Shown here: positions 7,283 to 19,775 of the stretch, in pieces
Position numbering within the stretch: the stretch's first letter is position 1
How the letters are laid out: the number at the start of each line of letters is the position of its first letter
NCBI RefSeq assembly: GCF_000062885.1
Contig: NC_009142.1
Location: forward strand, 3,833,584 to 3,897,583
Origin: Saccharopolyspora erythraea NRRL 2338
GTDB lineage: Bacteria; Actinomycetota; Actinomycetes; Mycobacteriales; Pseudonocardiaceae
DNA: 64,000 bases
Reading direction: 5' to 3'
Notes under the pieces: generated by a model
What the model saw: the letters and a program-made list of their open reading frames with translations, nothing else
What the model was told of the DNA's origin: nothing
Databases searched by the model: none
Translations under genes and position numbers: made by a program

Positions 7283-8970
7283 CGGCGAGGATGTCCCGCG
7301 CGGAGTACGCGACGCTGTACGGGCCGACGACCGGGGACCGGGTGCGGCTGGCCGACACCGACCTGTGGGTGGAGGTCGAGGGCGACGACACCGAGCCGGG
7401 CGAGGAGCTGCTCGGCGGGTGCGGCAAGACGGCCAGGGACGGGCTGCTGGTCGCGGGGAAGGCGCCGCGTGACAGCGCGCTGGACCTCGTCGTGCTCGGG
7501 GTGCTGCTGCTCGACCCGGTGCTGGGCATCCGCAAGACCAACATCGGGGTCAAGGACGGCCGCGTGGTCGGCACCGGACGGGCGGGAAATCCCGACGCAG
7601 CCGACGGCATCGAGCTAATCGTGGACTCCCACACCGCGATGATCACCGGTGAAGGGCTGATCGCCACGCCGGGCGTGGTCGACTCGCACGTGCACCTCTC
7701 CAGCCCCGAGGTCGTGCCCGCCGCGCTCGGCGCGGGCGTGACCTCGCTGGTCGGCATGGGCCTCGGCGGGGTGTGGGACGTCGGCGCCAACCCCCGGCAG
7801 AACCTGCACACGCTGATCCGGGCGTGGCGCGACGTCCCGGTCAACGTGGCGTTCCTGGCGCGCGGCTCGTCGTCGTCGGCAGAGCTGCTGGACCAGGCCG
7901 TGCTTTCGGGTGCGGGCGGGTTCAAGGTCCACGAGGACTGGGGCGCCACCCCGCACATCGTCGACACCTGCCTCGGCGTCGCCGAGGACTCGGACCTGCC
8001 GGTGGCCCTGCACACCGACACGCTCAACGAGTCGGGCTACCTCGCAGACACCCTCGACGCGACCGGCGGGCGGACGGTGCACGCCTACCACGTGGAGGGC
8101 GGCGGCGGGCACCCCGACCTGCTGGAGATCGTCTCCCACCCGCACGTGCTCACCTCCTCGACCACGCCGACGCTGCCGCTGACCCCGGCCACCGCCGCCG
8201 AACTGCTGCCGATGACCATGACCGTTCACAGGGGACACGGCAGTCTCGGCAGCGACGTCGCCATCGCGCGCAGCCGGCTGCGCGAGCACGCCATCGCGGC
8301 CGAGAACGCGCTGCACGACCGGGGCGCGATCAGCATCGTGAACTCCGACTCGATGGGCATGGGCCGCATCGCCGAGACCGCCCGCCGCACCTGGCAGCTC
8401 GCCCACGTCCAGGCCGCGCTGGCCGGGGAGACCGGGCCGGACCGGCCCGCCAACGCCAGGGTGCTGCGCTACCTGGCCAAGATCACCCTGAACCCGGCCA
8501 TCGCGCACGGAATGGGCCACGAGGTCGGTGCGCTCACCCCGGGCAGCATGGCCGACATCGTGCTGTGGCACCCGGCGTGGTTCGGCACCCAGCCCGAACT
8601 TGTGCTCAAGTCCGGGTTCGTCGCGTGGGGCGCGAGCGGTTCGGGCTCCGGTTCGACGCGGCTGACCCAGCCGCGCGTGATGGGCCCGTTCTTCGGCGGC
8701 CTGGGCTCGGCGCCGCGCGGGCTCGCTTCGGTCTTCGTCTCCGAGCAGTGCCTGGCCGACTCCCGGGCCCGCGCCGCGCTGCCCGACGGCGTCCGCTACG
8801 CGCCGATCCGGCGCAGCCGGGGCCTCACCCGCCACGACATGGTCGCCAACACCGCCACGCCCCGCGTCGAGGTGCCGACCGGGCCGGAACCGGTCCTGGT
8901 CGACGGCGCGGCGATCGCGATGCACCACGCGAGCTCCCTGCCGCTGACCCGCGTGCACCACCTGGGCTGA
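7279..8970 (+). CDS. ureC: Urease-like alpha subunit with altered active-site flap
   Basis: Seen: 563 residues, the usual length. By-eye alignment to Klebsiella UreC keeps all metal ligands: His137/His139 (VVDSHVHL), Lys216 (GFKVHEDWG), His245 (ALHTDTLNESG), His271 (YHVEGGGG) and Asp357 (NSDSMGMGR). The counterparts of His219, His320 and Arg336 are also kept. Odd: the mobile-flap motif MVCHHL is MTVHRG, so flap Cys319 is Val316 and His321 is Arg318. Known: the flap cysteine helps position the catalytic histidine, and changing it lowers but need not abolish urease activity. Context: second gene of an overlapping unit with an amidohydrolase and a transporter; no accessory genes are in the window. 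Inferred: either a weak urease matured in trans, or an enzyme for another urea-like or amide substrate. Confidence 0.92.
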   Translation: MTARMSRAEYATLYGPTTGDRVRLADTDLWVEVEGDDTEPGEELLGGCGKTARDGLLVAGKAPRDSALDLVVLGVLLLDPVLGIRKTNIGVKDGRVVGTGRAGNPDAADGIELIVDSHTAMITGEGLIATPGVVDSHVHLSSPEVVPAALGAGVTSLVGMGLGGVWDVGANPRQNLHTLIRAWRDVPVNVAFLARGSSSSAELLDQAVLSGAGGFKVHEDWGATPHIVDTCLGVAEDSDLPVALHTDTLNESGYLADTLDATGGRTVHAYHVEGGGGHPDLLEIVSHPHVLTSSTTPTLPLTPATAAELLPMTMTVHRGHGSLGSDVAIARSRLREHAIAAENALHDRGAISIVNSDSMGMGRIAETARRTWQLAHVQAALAGETGPDRPANARVLRYLAKITLNPAIAHGMGHEVGALTPGSMADIVLWHPAWFGTQPELVLKSGFVAWGASGSGSGSTRLTQPRVMGPFFGGLGSAPRGLASVFVSEQCLADSRARAALPDGVRYAPIRRSRGLTRHDMVANTATPRVEVPTGPEPVLVDGAAIAMHHASSLPLTRVHHLG

Positions 8971-8979
8971 GGAGGACCG

Positions 8980-10677
8980 ATGCTGGATCTGCTGTTGCGC
9001 AACGCCGTGGTCCGCACCATGGACGACCGCCGTCCGACGGCCTCGGCGGTCGGGATCCTGGCCGGACGCGTCGTCGGTCTCGACGAAGAGGTGGCGCAGG
9101 CGCCCGCGCGCACCGTCGTCGACTGCGACGGTGCGGTGCTGTTGCCGGGTTTCGGTGACGCGCACAACCACATGGCCTGGTACGGCATGGCGCTGTCCGA
9201 AGTGGACCTGACCGGGTGCGCCACCCTCGAGGAGGTCCACACCGCGGTGGCGAGGCGGGCCGCGGGCCTCGACCACGACGCCTGGGTGGTGGGCAGCGGC
9301 TACGACGACACCGTGCTGGGCGCCCATCCCCACCGCGCGGAGCTGGACCGCGCCGGCGGTGGCAGGCCGGTGTGGCTCAAGCACCGCTCCGGGCACATGT
9401 GCAGCGTCAGCAGCGAGGTGCTGCGGCGGGCGGGCGTGCTCGACGGGACGGCCGAGGTCCCGGAGGGCGGCGTCGTCGCGCGCGATGCGGCGGGCAGCCC
9501 CACCGGGCTGCTCGAGGAGCGCGCGCAGCAGCTGGTGAACGCGCTCGTCACGCCGGTTCCGGCAGGCGAGCTGGCCGACGCGGTCGCCAGAGCGGCGCGG
9601 AACTACGTCGCCGAAGGGCTCACCCACGTGGTGGAGGCCGGCATCGGCGGCGGGTTCATCGGGCGCAGTCCCATCGAGCTGGCCGCCTACCAGCTCGCCC
9701 GCGAACGCGGTGAGCTGCCGCTGCGGGTGCAGCTCATGGTCGCCGGCGACGCGCTGCACCCGTTGGCCGGTCACCGCGACGACGACCTGCGGGTCGGCCT
9801 CGACCTGGGCATCCGCACCGGGTTCGGCGACGACCACCTGCGGATCGGGCCGATGAAGATCTTCCTGGACGGCTCGATGGTCGGACGCACCGCCGCGCTG
9901 ACCGAACCGTTCTGCGACCACGCGCACGGCTCCGGCTACTTCCAGAGCGATCCGGCCGCCATGCGCCGGCTCGTGGTCGACGCGCACCGCAGCGGCTGGC
10001 GGGTCGCCGCGCACGCGATCGGCGACTCCGCGGTGGACGTGGCGATCGAGGCGTTCGCCGCCGCGCAGCGCGCGTATCCGCGGCCGGGTGTCCGCCACCG
10101 CGTCGAGCACGCCGGTCTGGTCCGCCCCGGCCAGATCTCGCGGCTGGCGGAGCTGGGGCTGATCCCGGTGCCGCAGGCGCGGTTCCTGCACGAGATCGGC
10201 GACACGATGTTCGACGCGGTCGGACCGGACCGGGCGCCGTGGCTGTACCGGCACCGCTCCTTCCTCGATGCCGGGTTGCGAGTTCCCGGCAGCTCCGACC
10301 GGCCGGTCGCGGCCGGAGCGCCCCTGCTGGGCGTGCAGTCCATGGTCGAGCGCACCAGCCGGACCGGCCGGCTGCTCGGCGAACGCGAGCGCGTCACCGC
10401 CGAGCAGGCGTTGCGCGCCTACACCACCGAAGCCGCGTGGGCCTCGTGCGAGGAGTCCGACCGGGGCCGCCTCGCGGCGGGCATGCACGCCGACCTGGTG
10501 GTGCTCGGCGCGGACCCGCTCGGCGTGCCCACTTCGCGGATCGGCTCCGTCCCCGTCGTGGCCACCTTCGTGGCAGGGCGCTGCGCGCACGGCGCGGACT
10601 GGGTCGACTCGCGGATCACCGGCGCTTCACCGCAACCAAGCCCGTCCCCCGCAACCCCCTCCGGAGCCGCCAGATGA
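8980..10677 (+). CDS. YtcJ-type metal-dependent amidohydrolase
   Basis: Seen: 565 residues from ATG at 8980, with GAGGA upstream, 9 bp after the alpha subunit. The N-terminal GFGDAHNHMAW holds the first His-x-His pair. KIFLDGSMVGRTAAL, then HAIGDSAVDVAIEAF and VRHRVEHAGLV carry further metal and catalytic His residues. A C-terminal GRLAAGMHADLVVLGADP closes the barrel, as in the amidohydrolase superfamily. Known: the YtcJ/AepA branch hydrolyses N-acyl or amide substrates of mostly unknown identity. Context: it overlaps the next transporter gene by ATGA, so transport and hydrolysis are probably coupled. Inferred: it processes an imported amide whose product may be used by the urease-like enzyme. 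The family is firm, the substrate unknown. Confidence 0.9.
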   Translation: MLDLLLRNAVVRTMDDRRPTASAVGILAGRVVGLDEEVAQAPARTVVDCDGAVLLPGFGDAHNHMAWYGMALSEVDLTGCATLEEVHTAVARRAAGLDHDAWVVGSGYDDTVLGAHPHRAELDRAGGGRPVWLKHRSGHMCSVSSEVLRRAGVLDGTAEVPEGGVVARDAAGSPTGLLEERAQQLVNALVTPVPAGELADAVARAARNYVAEGLTHVVEAGIGGGFIGRSPIELAAYQLARERGELPLRVQLMVAGDALHPLAGHRDDDLRVGLDLGIRTGFGDDHLRIGPMKIFLDGSMVGRTAALTEPFCDHAHGSGYFQSDPAAMRRLVVDAHRSGWRVAAHAIGDSAVDVAIEAFAAAQRAYPRPGVRHRVEHAGLVRPGQISRLAELGLIPVPQARFLHEIGDTMFDAVGPDRAPWLYRHRSFLDAGLRVPGSSDRPVAAGAPLLGVQSMVERTSRTGRLLGERERVTAEQALRAYTTEAAWASCEESDRGRLAAGMHADLVVLGADPLGVPTSRIGSVPVVATFVAGRCAHGADWVDSRITGASPQPSPSPATPSGAAR

Positions 10678-11981
10678 CCAGCACAGACAGCCACCAGGCA
10701 CCACGGGTCACCGACGCCGAGGCCGGCCGGATCGCCTTCGCGGCGTTCGTGGGCACCGCGCTCGAGTGGTACGACTACTTCCTCTACGGCACGGCCGCGT
10801 CGATCGTCTTCAACCGCCTGTACTTCTCCACCGGCGATCCCGTCGTGGCGACCCTGGCAGCCTTCGCGTCGTTCGCGGTCGGCTTCGTCGCCCGGCCGGT
10901 CGGCGCGGTGGTCTTCGGCCACGTCGGCGACCGGTTCGGCCGCAGGCGCTCGCTGATCATCACGGTGACCATGATCGGTGTGGTCACCGGGCTGATCGGC
11001 CTGCTGCCGGACTACACCACGATCGGCGTGGCCGCGCCGGTCCTGCTCACGCTGCTGCGCGTGTTGCAGGGCGTCGCGGTGGGCGGCGAGTGGGGCGGCG
11101 CGGTGACCTTGGCGGTCGAGCACGCCCCGCCGGAGCACCGCGGCCGCTACGCGGCGCTGCCGCAGGTCGGCTCGCCGATCGGCACGCTGCTGTCCTCCGG
11201 TGCGTTCACCCTCGTCTCCCTGATGCCGCCGGAGGCCTTCGACGCGTGGGGCTGGCGGCTTCCGTTCCTGGCGGCGATCCCGCTGCTGTTCGTCGCGCTC
11301 TACCTGCGCCGCCGCGTCGAGGAGTCGCCGCTGTTCACCGTGCTGCTCGAACAGCACGAACGCGCCTCGCTGCCGGCGCTGGAGGTGCTGCGCAACTCGC
11401 TGGGCCGGGTGCTGACCGGGCTGTGCGCCTCGCTGCTGGGCGTGGGCGGGTTCTACCTGCTGACCACCTTCGCGATCAGCTACGGCACCGAGACGCTGGG
11501 GCTGCCGCGGTCGCTGATGCTCTCGGCCACGTTGGTGGCGGCGGTCGTCGAGATCGCGGTGCTGCTGGTCTTCGGCAGGCTCGCCGAACGCCTGGGGCCC
11601 GGGACGGTGTGCGTGGTGGGCAGCGTCGCCTCGGCGGTGATGGCCTTCCCGGTCTTCTGGATGCTCGACACCCGAAGCGCGCCGCTGGTGGTGCTCGCCG
11701 TGACGCTCGGAGTGGCGTGCCTGTCGGTGCCCTACGCGGTGTCCGGCTCGCTGCTGACCGAGCTTTTCCCGCCGCACCTGCGCTACAGCGGCGTGTCGAT
11801 CTCCTTCAACCTCGGCGGCGTGGTGAGCGGATTCGTGCCGTTGGCGGCCACTTCGCTGATGGCCGCGGGCGGCGGTTCGGGGGCGGTCGCGCTGCTTCTG
11901 GTGGGGCTTTCGGCGCTGACCGCGGTCGGTGGTTTGGTCGGTGGCCGCCTGCGGGTAAGGGACGAGGTGAGCGTCGTCTGA
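10674..11981 (+). CDS. MFS transporter, metabolite:H+ symporter type
   Basis: Seen: 435 residues from ATG at 10674, whose ATGA overlaps the amidohydrolase stop. About 12 hydrophobic segments. Signatures of the metabolite:proton symporter branch are GTALEWYDYFLYGTAAS near the start, the loop GDRFGRRRSL, and GVAVGGEWGGAVTLAVEHAP. Known: relatives import organic acids, betaine, proline or shikimate with protons. Context: last gene of the urease-like operon under the presumed PucR control. Inferred: brings in the substrate of the amidohydrolase or urease-like enzyme. No stem-loop stands out just after the stop. Confidence 0.92.
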   Translation: MTSTDSHQAPRVTDAEAGRIAFAAFVGTALEWYDYFLYGTAASIVFNRLYFSTGDPVVATLAAFASFAVGFVARPVGAVVFGHVGDRFGRRRSLIITVTMIGVVTGLIGLLPDYTTIGVAAPVLLTLLRVLQGVAVGGEWGGAVTLAVEHAPPEHRGRYAALPQVGSPIGTLLSSGAFTLVSLMPPEAFDAWGWRLPFLAAIPLLFVALYLRRRVEESPLFTVLLEQHERASLPALEVLRNSLGRVLTGLCASLLGVGGFYLLTTFAISYGTETLGLPRSLMLSATLVAAVVEIAVLLVFGRLAERLGPGTVCVVGSVASAVMAFPVFWMLDTRSAPLVVLAVTLGVACLSVPYAVSGSLLTELFPPHLRYSGVSISFNLGGVVSGFVPLAATSLMAAGGGSGAVALLLVGLSALTAVGGLVGGRLRVRDEVSVV

Positions 11982-12121
11982 TCCGCCGTCACCGCGGTGC
12001 TCGGGCGGTAGGCGACGCCCAGCCGACCCGACCCGGTAGCGGCCGCCGCACGCGGACGGCCGAGCGAGCCGGCCGCGGTGTTCGCACCGCCGACTGGCTG
12101 AGCGTCGAAAGGAGAGATCTC

Positions 12122-12544
12122 ATGACGACGGCTCGCGACATCATGCACGCAGGCGCCAAGTGCGTGAACGAGGGGGAAAGCCTGCAGAGGGCCGCCCAGA
12201 TGATGCGTGATCTCAACGTCGGCTCGCTGCCCATCTGCGGCAACGACGACCGGTTGCACGGCATGATCACCGATCGCGACATCGTGGTGAAGTGCTGCGC
12301 GGAGGGCAAGGACCTGTCCCAGGTCAAGGCCGGTGAGCTCGCGCAGGGGACCCCGCACTGGGTCGATGCCGACGCCGACTTGAAGCAGGTGCTCAACCTG
12401 ATGGAGCAGCACCAGATCCGCCGGCTCCCGGTGATCGCCGACCACCGGCTGGTCGGCATGATCAGCGAGGCCGACCTGGCTCGCAACCTCAGCGACGAGC
12501 AGTTGGCGCACTTCGTGGAGAACGTCTACGCGACCAGCGGCTGA
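12122..12544 (+). CDS. hrp1: Tandem CBS-domain protein, Hrp1-like
   Basis: Seen: 140 residues from ATG at 12122, with AAAGGAGAG upstream. Two CBS domains (about residues 8-60 and 75-128) carry ARDIMHAGAKCV, LPICGNDDRLHGMITDRDIV and IRRLPVIADHRLVGMISEADLARN. The text closely follows Mycobacterium tuberculosis Hrp1 (Rv2626c), including the paired cysteines near the N-terminus and at ICG. Known: Hrp1 is a hypoxia-induced member of the DosR regulon; its biochemical role is unclear and tandem CBS pairs usually bind adenine nucleotides. Context: 1 kb upstream of a DosR-like regulator gene. Inferred: belongs to a dormancy or low-oxygen response. No clear DosR box was found upstream. Confidence 0.92.
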   Translation: MTTARDIMHAGAKCVNEGESLQRAAQMMRDLNVGSLPICGNDDRLHGMITDRDIVVKCCAEGKDLSQVKAGELAQGTPHWVDADADLKQVLNLMEQHQIRRLPVIADHRLVGMISEADLARNLSDEQLAHFVENVYATSG

Positions 12545-12549
12545 CACGA

Positions 12550-12594
12550 CCGCACGGCGGCGGCGGCGGAGTTCGCTCCGCCGCCGCCGTGCGG
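12550..12594. terminator. Strong GC stem-loop after hrp1
   Basis: A long stem of GGC/GCC triplets, about 17-19 bp with one small bulge, closes on a TTCG tetraloop 5 bp after the hrp1 stop. It also faces the end of the ABC pseudogene, so it can act for both strands. Confidence 0.75.
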
Positions 12595-12595
12595 G

Positions 12596-13140
12596 TCAGG
12601 GAGCGGGCGGGAGGTAGTCGTTGGTGTAGGTGCGCGCGAGGTCGATGCCGGCCCGGCGACCTCCGGGATGAACCGGGCCAGCACCGAACGCACCGCCTCG
12701 GCGCCGAACGATCGCCGACGCGAGACGCCTGGCCTGGTCGGGGTGCGCGTCGAGCCATTCCCGCGACGAGTACAGGACCGCGGCGGGCGCGCTCCTGGCG
12801 TTCGGCCTTGGCCACGCCGCGCAGCTGGAGTCCGAAGGCGACGGTCTTCCACGGCAGCAGCGCGTCCCGCTGGAACAGGTAGCCGGCGTGGCTGTTGAGG
12901 CCGGTCAGCACCTCGCCGTGGATTCTGACCTGCCCACGTGACGGACGCGCAGCCCCGCGACCGCGTTGAGCACGGTGGACTTGCCGCACCCGGTAGGGCC
13001 GACGACGGAGACGAAACGTCCCCGCGGAATCGCGAAGTCCACGTCTCGGACCGCGGTGTACCCGGAGCCGCGCGACGACGGGAAGGTCATCGTCACCGCC
13101 TCCAGTTCGACGGCGGGCGGCGGTCCGCCGGGGGACGGAC
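12596..13140 (-). pseudogene. Nitrate/taurine-type ABC transporter remnant (ATPase start joined to binding-protein end)
   Basis: Seen on the minus strand: an ATPase N-terminal part with VRDVDFAIPRGRFVSVVG and Walker A GPTGCGKST (about 12976-13004). After a frameshift near 12945-12953 comes GQVRIHGEVLTGLNSHAGYLFQRDALLPWKT including the Q-loop. Near 12785 the text jumps to a periplasmic binding-protein C-terminus (VLYSSREWLDAHPDQARRLA), shifts frame again, and ends AGIDLARTYTNDYLPPAP with a stop at 12596-12598. The ATPase signature and Walker B, any permease and most of the binding protein are missing. Inferred: an internal deletion of an old SsuABC/TauABC-like operon followed by decay. The upstream edge is uncertain. 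It cannot make a working transporter. Confidence 0.8.
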
Positions 13141-13567
13141 GGTCGGGTGCTGGGGGTCGTGTTGGCGGAAGTGGGCGCGGCGCGGTGCCGGCGGAGAGCC
13201 ACTGTCCTCGTGGGCCTCGCGCCAGGTGCGGCCCTCGTGGTGGGCGCAACCGCGTCGAGTACCGCCCTGGCATCGCCGAGCACCAGGATCGGATGGGCCG
13301 GGTGCTCGCACTGTCATGGAGCCCCCTCCACATCGCGGATCCGGACCCGCATCGTGGCGTGCGTCACCCGAATGGGCAGTAGTCGGGGACGCCGCGTGGC
13401 TGTGGGGCGGTGCGGCGGTGTCGAGCGCGCCCCATCGTGGTGGGCACAGAGTCTTCAGGGTATTTATCCTGGTCACTGCCTCCGCACGGCCGGCGCCGAA
13501 AGCGTGCTGCACCGCCCCCGAGACCGAAGGGGCGGGCTGCGGCGGTTGGAAGGGCAGGGGGAGCGAC
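13141..13567. other. Non-coding stretch before the response regulator gene
   Basis: About 430 bp with no convincing gene. The minus strand holds short readable peptides continuing the pseudogene region but no recognisable domain. The last 120 bp, including a locally AT-rich patch (TATTTATCC near 13460), probably contain the promoter of the response regulator. No DosR-type box was recognised. Confidence 0.4.
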
Positions 13568-14221
13568 ATGACGACACGCGTGTTCGTGGTGGACGACCAC
13601 GAGGTGATTCGTCGCGGCATCGCCGCACTGGTCAACGCCGAGAGCGACCTGGAGCTCATCGGCGAGGCGTCCACGGTCGCCGAGTCGCTGGCGCTGGTAC
13701 CGCAGGCGAACCCGGACGTGGCGGTGCTCGACGTCCGGCTGCCCGACGGCAACGGCGTGGAGCTGTGCCGGGAGCTGCAGTCGCGCCGGCCCGGACTTCG
13801 CTGCCTGATGCTCACCTCGTTCGACGATCACGACGCGCTCATGGACGCGATCATCGCCGGTGCGGCGGGGTTCGTCCTCAAGGGTGTGGTGAGCGAGGAA
13901 CTGGTCAACGCCATCCGCACCGCGGGCTCGGGCGAGTCGCTGCTCAGCGCGAAGAAGACCGAGGCGATGCTGGCGTGGCTGCGCCGCGAGCAGGAGCAGG
14001 CCGATCCGCTGCGCGAGCTCACCGCCCGGGAGCGCGAGGTGCTGGAGCTGATCGGCGAGGGCCTGACCAACCGCGAGATCTCCCAGCGCATGTTCCTGGC
14101 GGAGAAGACGGTCAAGAACTACGTCTCGCAGATGCTGTCGAAGCTGGCGATGCGCCACCGCAGCGAGGCGGCCGTGCTGGCCACCGAGCTGCGGCTGGAC
14201 AAGGACTCGCGGAAGCACTGA
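13568..14221 (+). CDS. NarL/LuxR-family response regulator, DosR(DevR)-like
   Basis: Seen: 217 residues from ATG at 13568, with GGGGGAG upstream. The receiver domain (about residues 4-118) has the acidic pair DDHE and phospho-acceptor Asp55 in VLDVRLPDGNG. A switch Thr/Ser lies in LMLTSF and the conserved Lys in FVLKG. The LuxR helix-turn-helix (about 147-205) reads LTAREREVLELIGEGLTNREI and AEKTVKNYVSQMLSKL. The whole follows mycobacterial DosR closely, including the C-terminal ATEL. Known: DosR is phosphorylated by heme kinases under low oxygen or NO. Context: 90 bp upstream of a large hybrid kinase in the same direction, with an Hrp1-like gene nearby. Inferred: output regulator of that kinase. 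Orthology to DosR is likely; the signal is unknown. Confidence 0.93.
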   Translation: MTTRVFVVDDHEVIRRGIAALVNAESDLELIGEASTVAESLALVPQANPDVAVLDVRLPDGNGVELCRELQSRRPGLRCLMLTSFDDHDALMDAIIAGAAGFVLKGVVSEELVNAIRTAGSGESLLSAKKTEAMLAWLRREQEQADPLRELTAREREVLELIGEGLTNREISQRMFLAEKTVKNYVSQMLSKLAMRHRSEAAVLATELRLDKDSRKH

Positions 14222-14311
14222 CCTTGCGGCGCTGGGCATTGTTGCCCTGTGCGGGCCGCCGCGGCGTCACCTAGATTCCGCTCAAGAGCAACGGCTGGTC
14301 GGAGGGCTCTC

Positions 14312-18292
<3,981 letters not shown>

Positions 18293-18307
18293 GGGTGCCG
18301 ACGCCGG

Positions 18308-18436
18308 TCAGTCGGTCGAGTCCACGGGTTCGGGGGTGGTGGGCAGCTCGTCGAGCTGCTCGTGCAGCTTCTGCGCCCACGCGAGATCGCGCGCGAAGGT
18401 CGCGTCGTAGTGGTCGATGCCGTGCGGTTGCGCCAT
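18308..18436 (-). CDS. Very small hypothetical protein
   Basis: Seen: 42 residues from ATG at 18436 (MAQPHGIDHYDATFARD), ending DELPTTPEPVDSTD, with high G/C at third positions. An upstream reading to 18571 adds residues of unlike composition and is not used. Hydrophilic and acidic, with one probable helix (LAWAQKLHEQLDEL). No family is recognised. It is convergent with the hybrid kinase gene, 15 bp apart. Confidence 0.5.
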   Translation of the reverse strand: MAQPHGIDHYDATFARDLAWAQKLHEQLDELPTTPEPVDSTD

Positions 18437-18688
18437 GGCCGTTCCCAACGATCGGCTCCAAATCGGTGACCGGAAAACGATAGTCGCTGGTAGCGGCGTT
18501 TCCACGGGCGGGCCGCGAACTCGTGGCGCATGTGGTCGCAGTGGCGCCAGGGGCACCGAACCGCCCGCCATGTGGGACGCACCGCGGTACGGGGGCGCCC
18601 CGCCGGTCCGGGCACCGGGCCCGGGAATGCGGCGGGGACGGCCGGTGTTGCGCAGGCACCAGCATCGCTCCCGTGACCGGAGGCCGCG

Positions 18689-19657
18689 ATGACCACCGCA
18701 TCAGGACTCCCGCCCGAGCCCTTCGACGGCGAGGCACTCGACGCCTACTCCCGCACCGTGGCCGCGGTGGCCTCGGCCATCACGCCGAAGGTCGCGAGCC
18801 TGCACGTGCCGGGCGAGCGCGGCGACGGCAGCGGTTCGGCGGTCGTGTTCACCTCCGACGGGTTCCTGCTCACCAACGCCCACGTCGTGGGCGGGGCGCG
18901 GGGCGGCACGGCCGCGTTCGCCGACGGCACCACCTCACCCTTCGCGGTCACCGGCTCCGACCCGCTGTCGGACCTTGCGGTGGTGCGGGCCGAGGGCCCC
19001 ACGCCCGGACCGGTGCGGCTGGGCGACAGCGACGGCCTCGTGGTCGGGCAGCTGGTGGTGGCGGTGGGCAACCCGCTCGGGCTCGCGGGTTCGGTGACCG
19101 CGGGAGTGGTGAGCGGACTCGGCCGGTCGCTGCCGGCCCGCAGCGGCCACGCGGGGCGCATCATCGAGGACGTCATCCAGACCGACGCCGCGCTCAACCC
19201 CGGCAACTCCGGCGGTGCGCTGGCCGACTCGCGCGGCGTCGTCGTGGGGATCAACACCGCCGTCGCCGGCGTGGGGCTCGGACTGGCGATCCCCGTCAAC
19301 TCCACGACCCGGCGCATCATCGACTCGCTGGTGCGCTTCCGCCGCGTCCGCCGCGCCTTCCTGGGGCTGGTGACCACGCCCGCCCCGCTGCCGGAGGACC
19401 TGGCCGCGCGGATCGGCCAGCGCACGGGGCTGCGGGTGGTCGACGTGGTGCGCCAGAGCCCCGCGGCCCGCGCCGGGCTGCACCCCGGCGACCTCGTGCT
19501 CACCGCGGGCGGGCGCCCGGTGCGCGACGCGCAGGGCCTGCAGCGCCTGATGTTCGCCGAGGCCATCGGCAAGCCGCTGCAGATCACGGTGACCCGCAAC
19601 GGCGCGCTCGTCGACGTCATCACCGAGCCGACCGAGCTGCTCGACACGTCGGCCTGA
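18689..19657 (+). CDS. Trypsin-like serine protease with PDZ domain (HtrA-like), no signal peptide
   Basis: Seen: 322 residues from ATG at 18689, with GGAGG upstream. The catalytic triad is His65 (LTNAHVVG), Asp95 (DPLSDLAVV) and Ser174 (PGNSGGALAD). The protease domain spans about 25-215, and a C-terminal PDZ domain (about 225-310) has RAGLHPGDLVLTAGGRPVRD. Known: HtrA/DegP proteases handle misfolded proteins, usually outside the membrane. Odd: no signal peptide or transmembrane anchor is visible, so this one is probably cytosolic or exported in another way. Context: stands alone, with the FetB gene 120 bp downstream. The protease call is sure; location and substrate are not. Confidence 0.92.
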   Translation: MTTASGLPPEPFDGEALDAYSRTVAAVASAITPKVASLHVPGERGDGSGSAVVFTSDGFLLTNAHVVGGARGGTAAFADGTTSPFAVTGSDPLSDLAVVRAEGPTPGPVRLGDSDGLVVGQLVVAVGNPLGLAGSVTAGVVSGLGRSLPARSGHAGRIIEDVIQTDAALNPGNSGGALADSRGVVVGINTAVAGVGLGLAIPVNSTTRRIIDSLVRFRRVRRAFLGLVTTPAPLPEDLAARIGQRTGLRVVDVVRQSPAARAGLHPGDLVLTAGGRPVRDAQGLQRLMFAEAIGKPLQITVTRNGALVDVITEPTELLDTSA

Positions 19658-19775
19658 GCCGGACGGACGCGGCAGCGTCTGGCGCCCGGCACACCGGCCT
19701 GAGCCGGCGCGGACAGGTCGCCCTGAGCGAACGCTCGACACGTCGGCCCGGGCGCCGACGACGTAAGGTCGGCCG

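Noticed and set aside
7615-10590. A 991-codon minus-strand frame across the urease-like and amidohydrolase genes
   Set aside because: No domains, His/Arg/Gln-rich composition, and it runs against two genes with clear catalytic motifs.
12000-13567. A DosR-type box upstream of hrp1 or the response regulator
   Set aside because: No GGGACT-N-AGTCCC-like palindrome could be found by eye; only weak partial matches.
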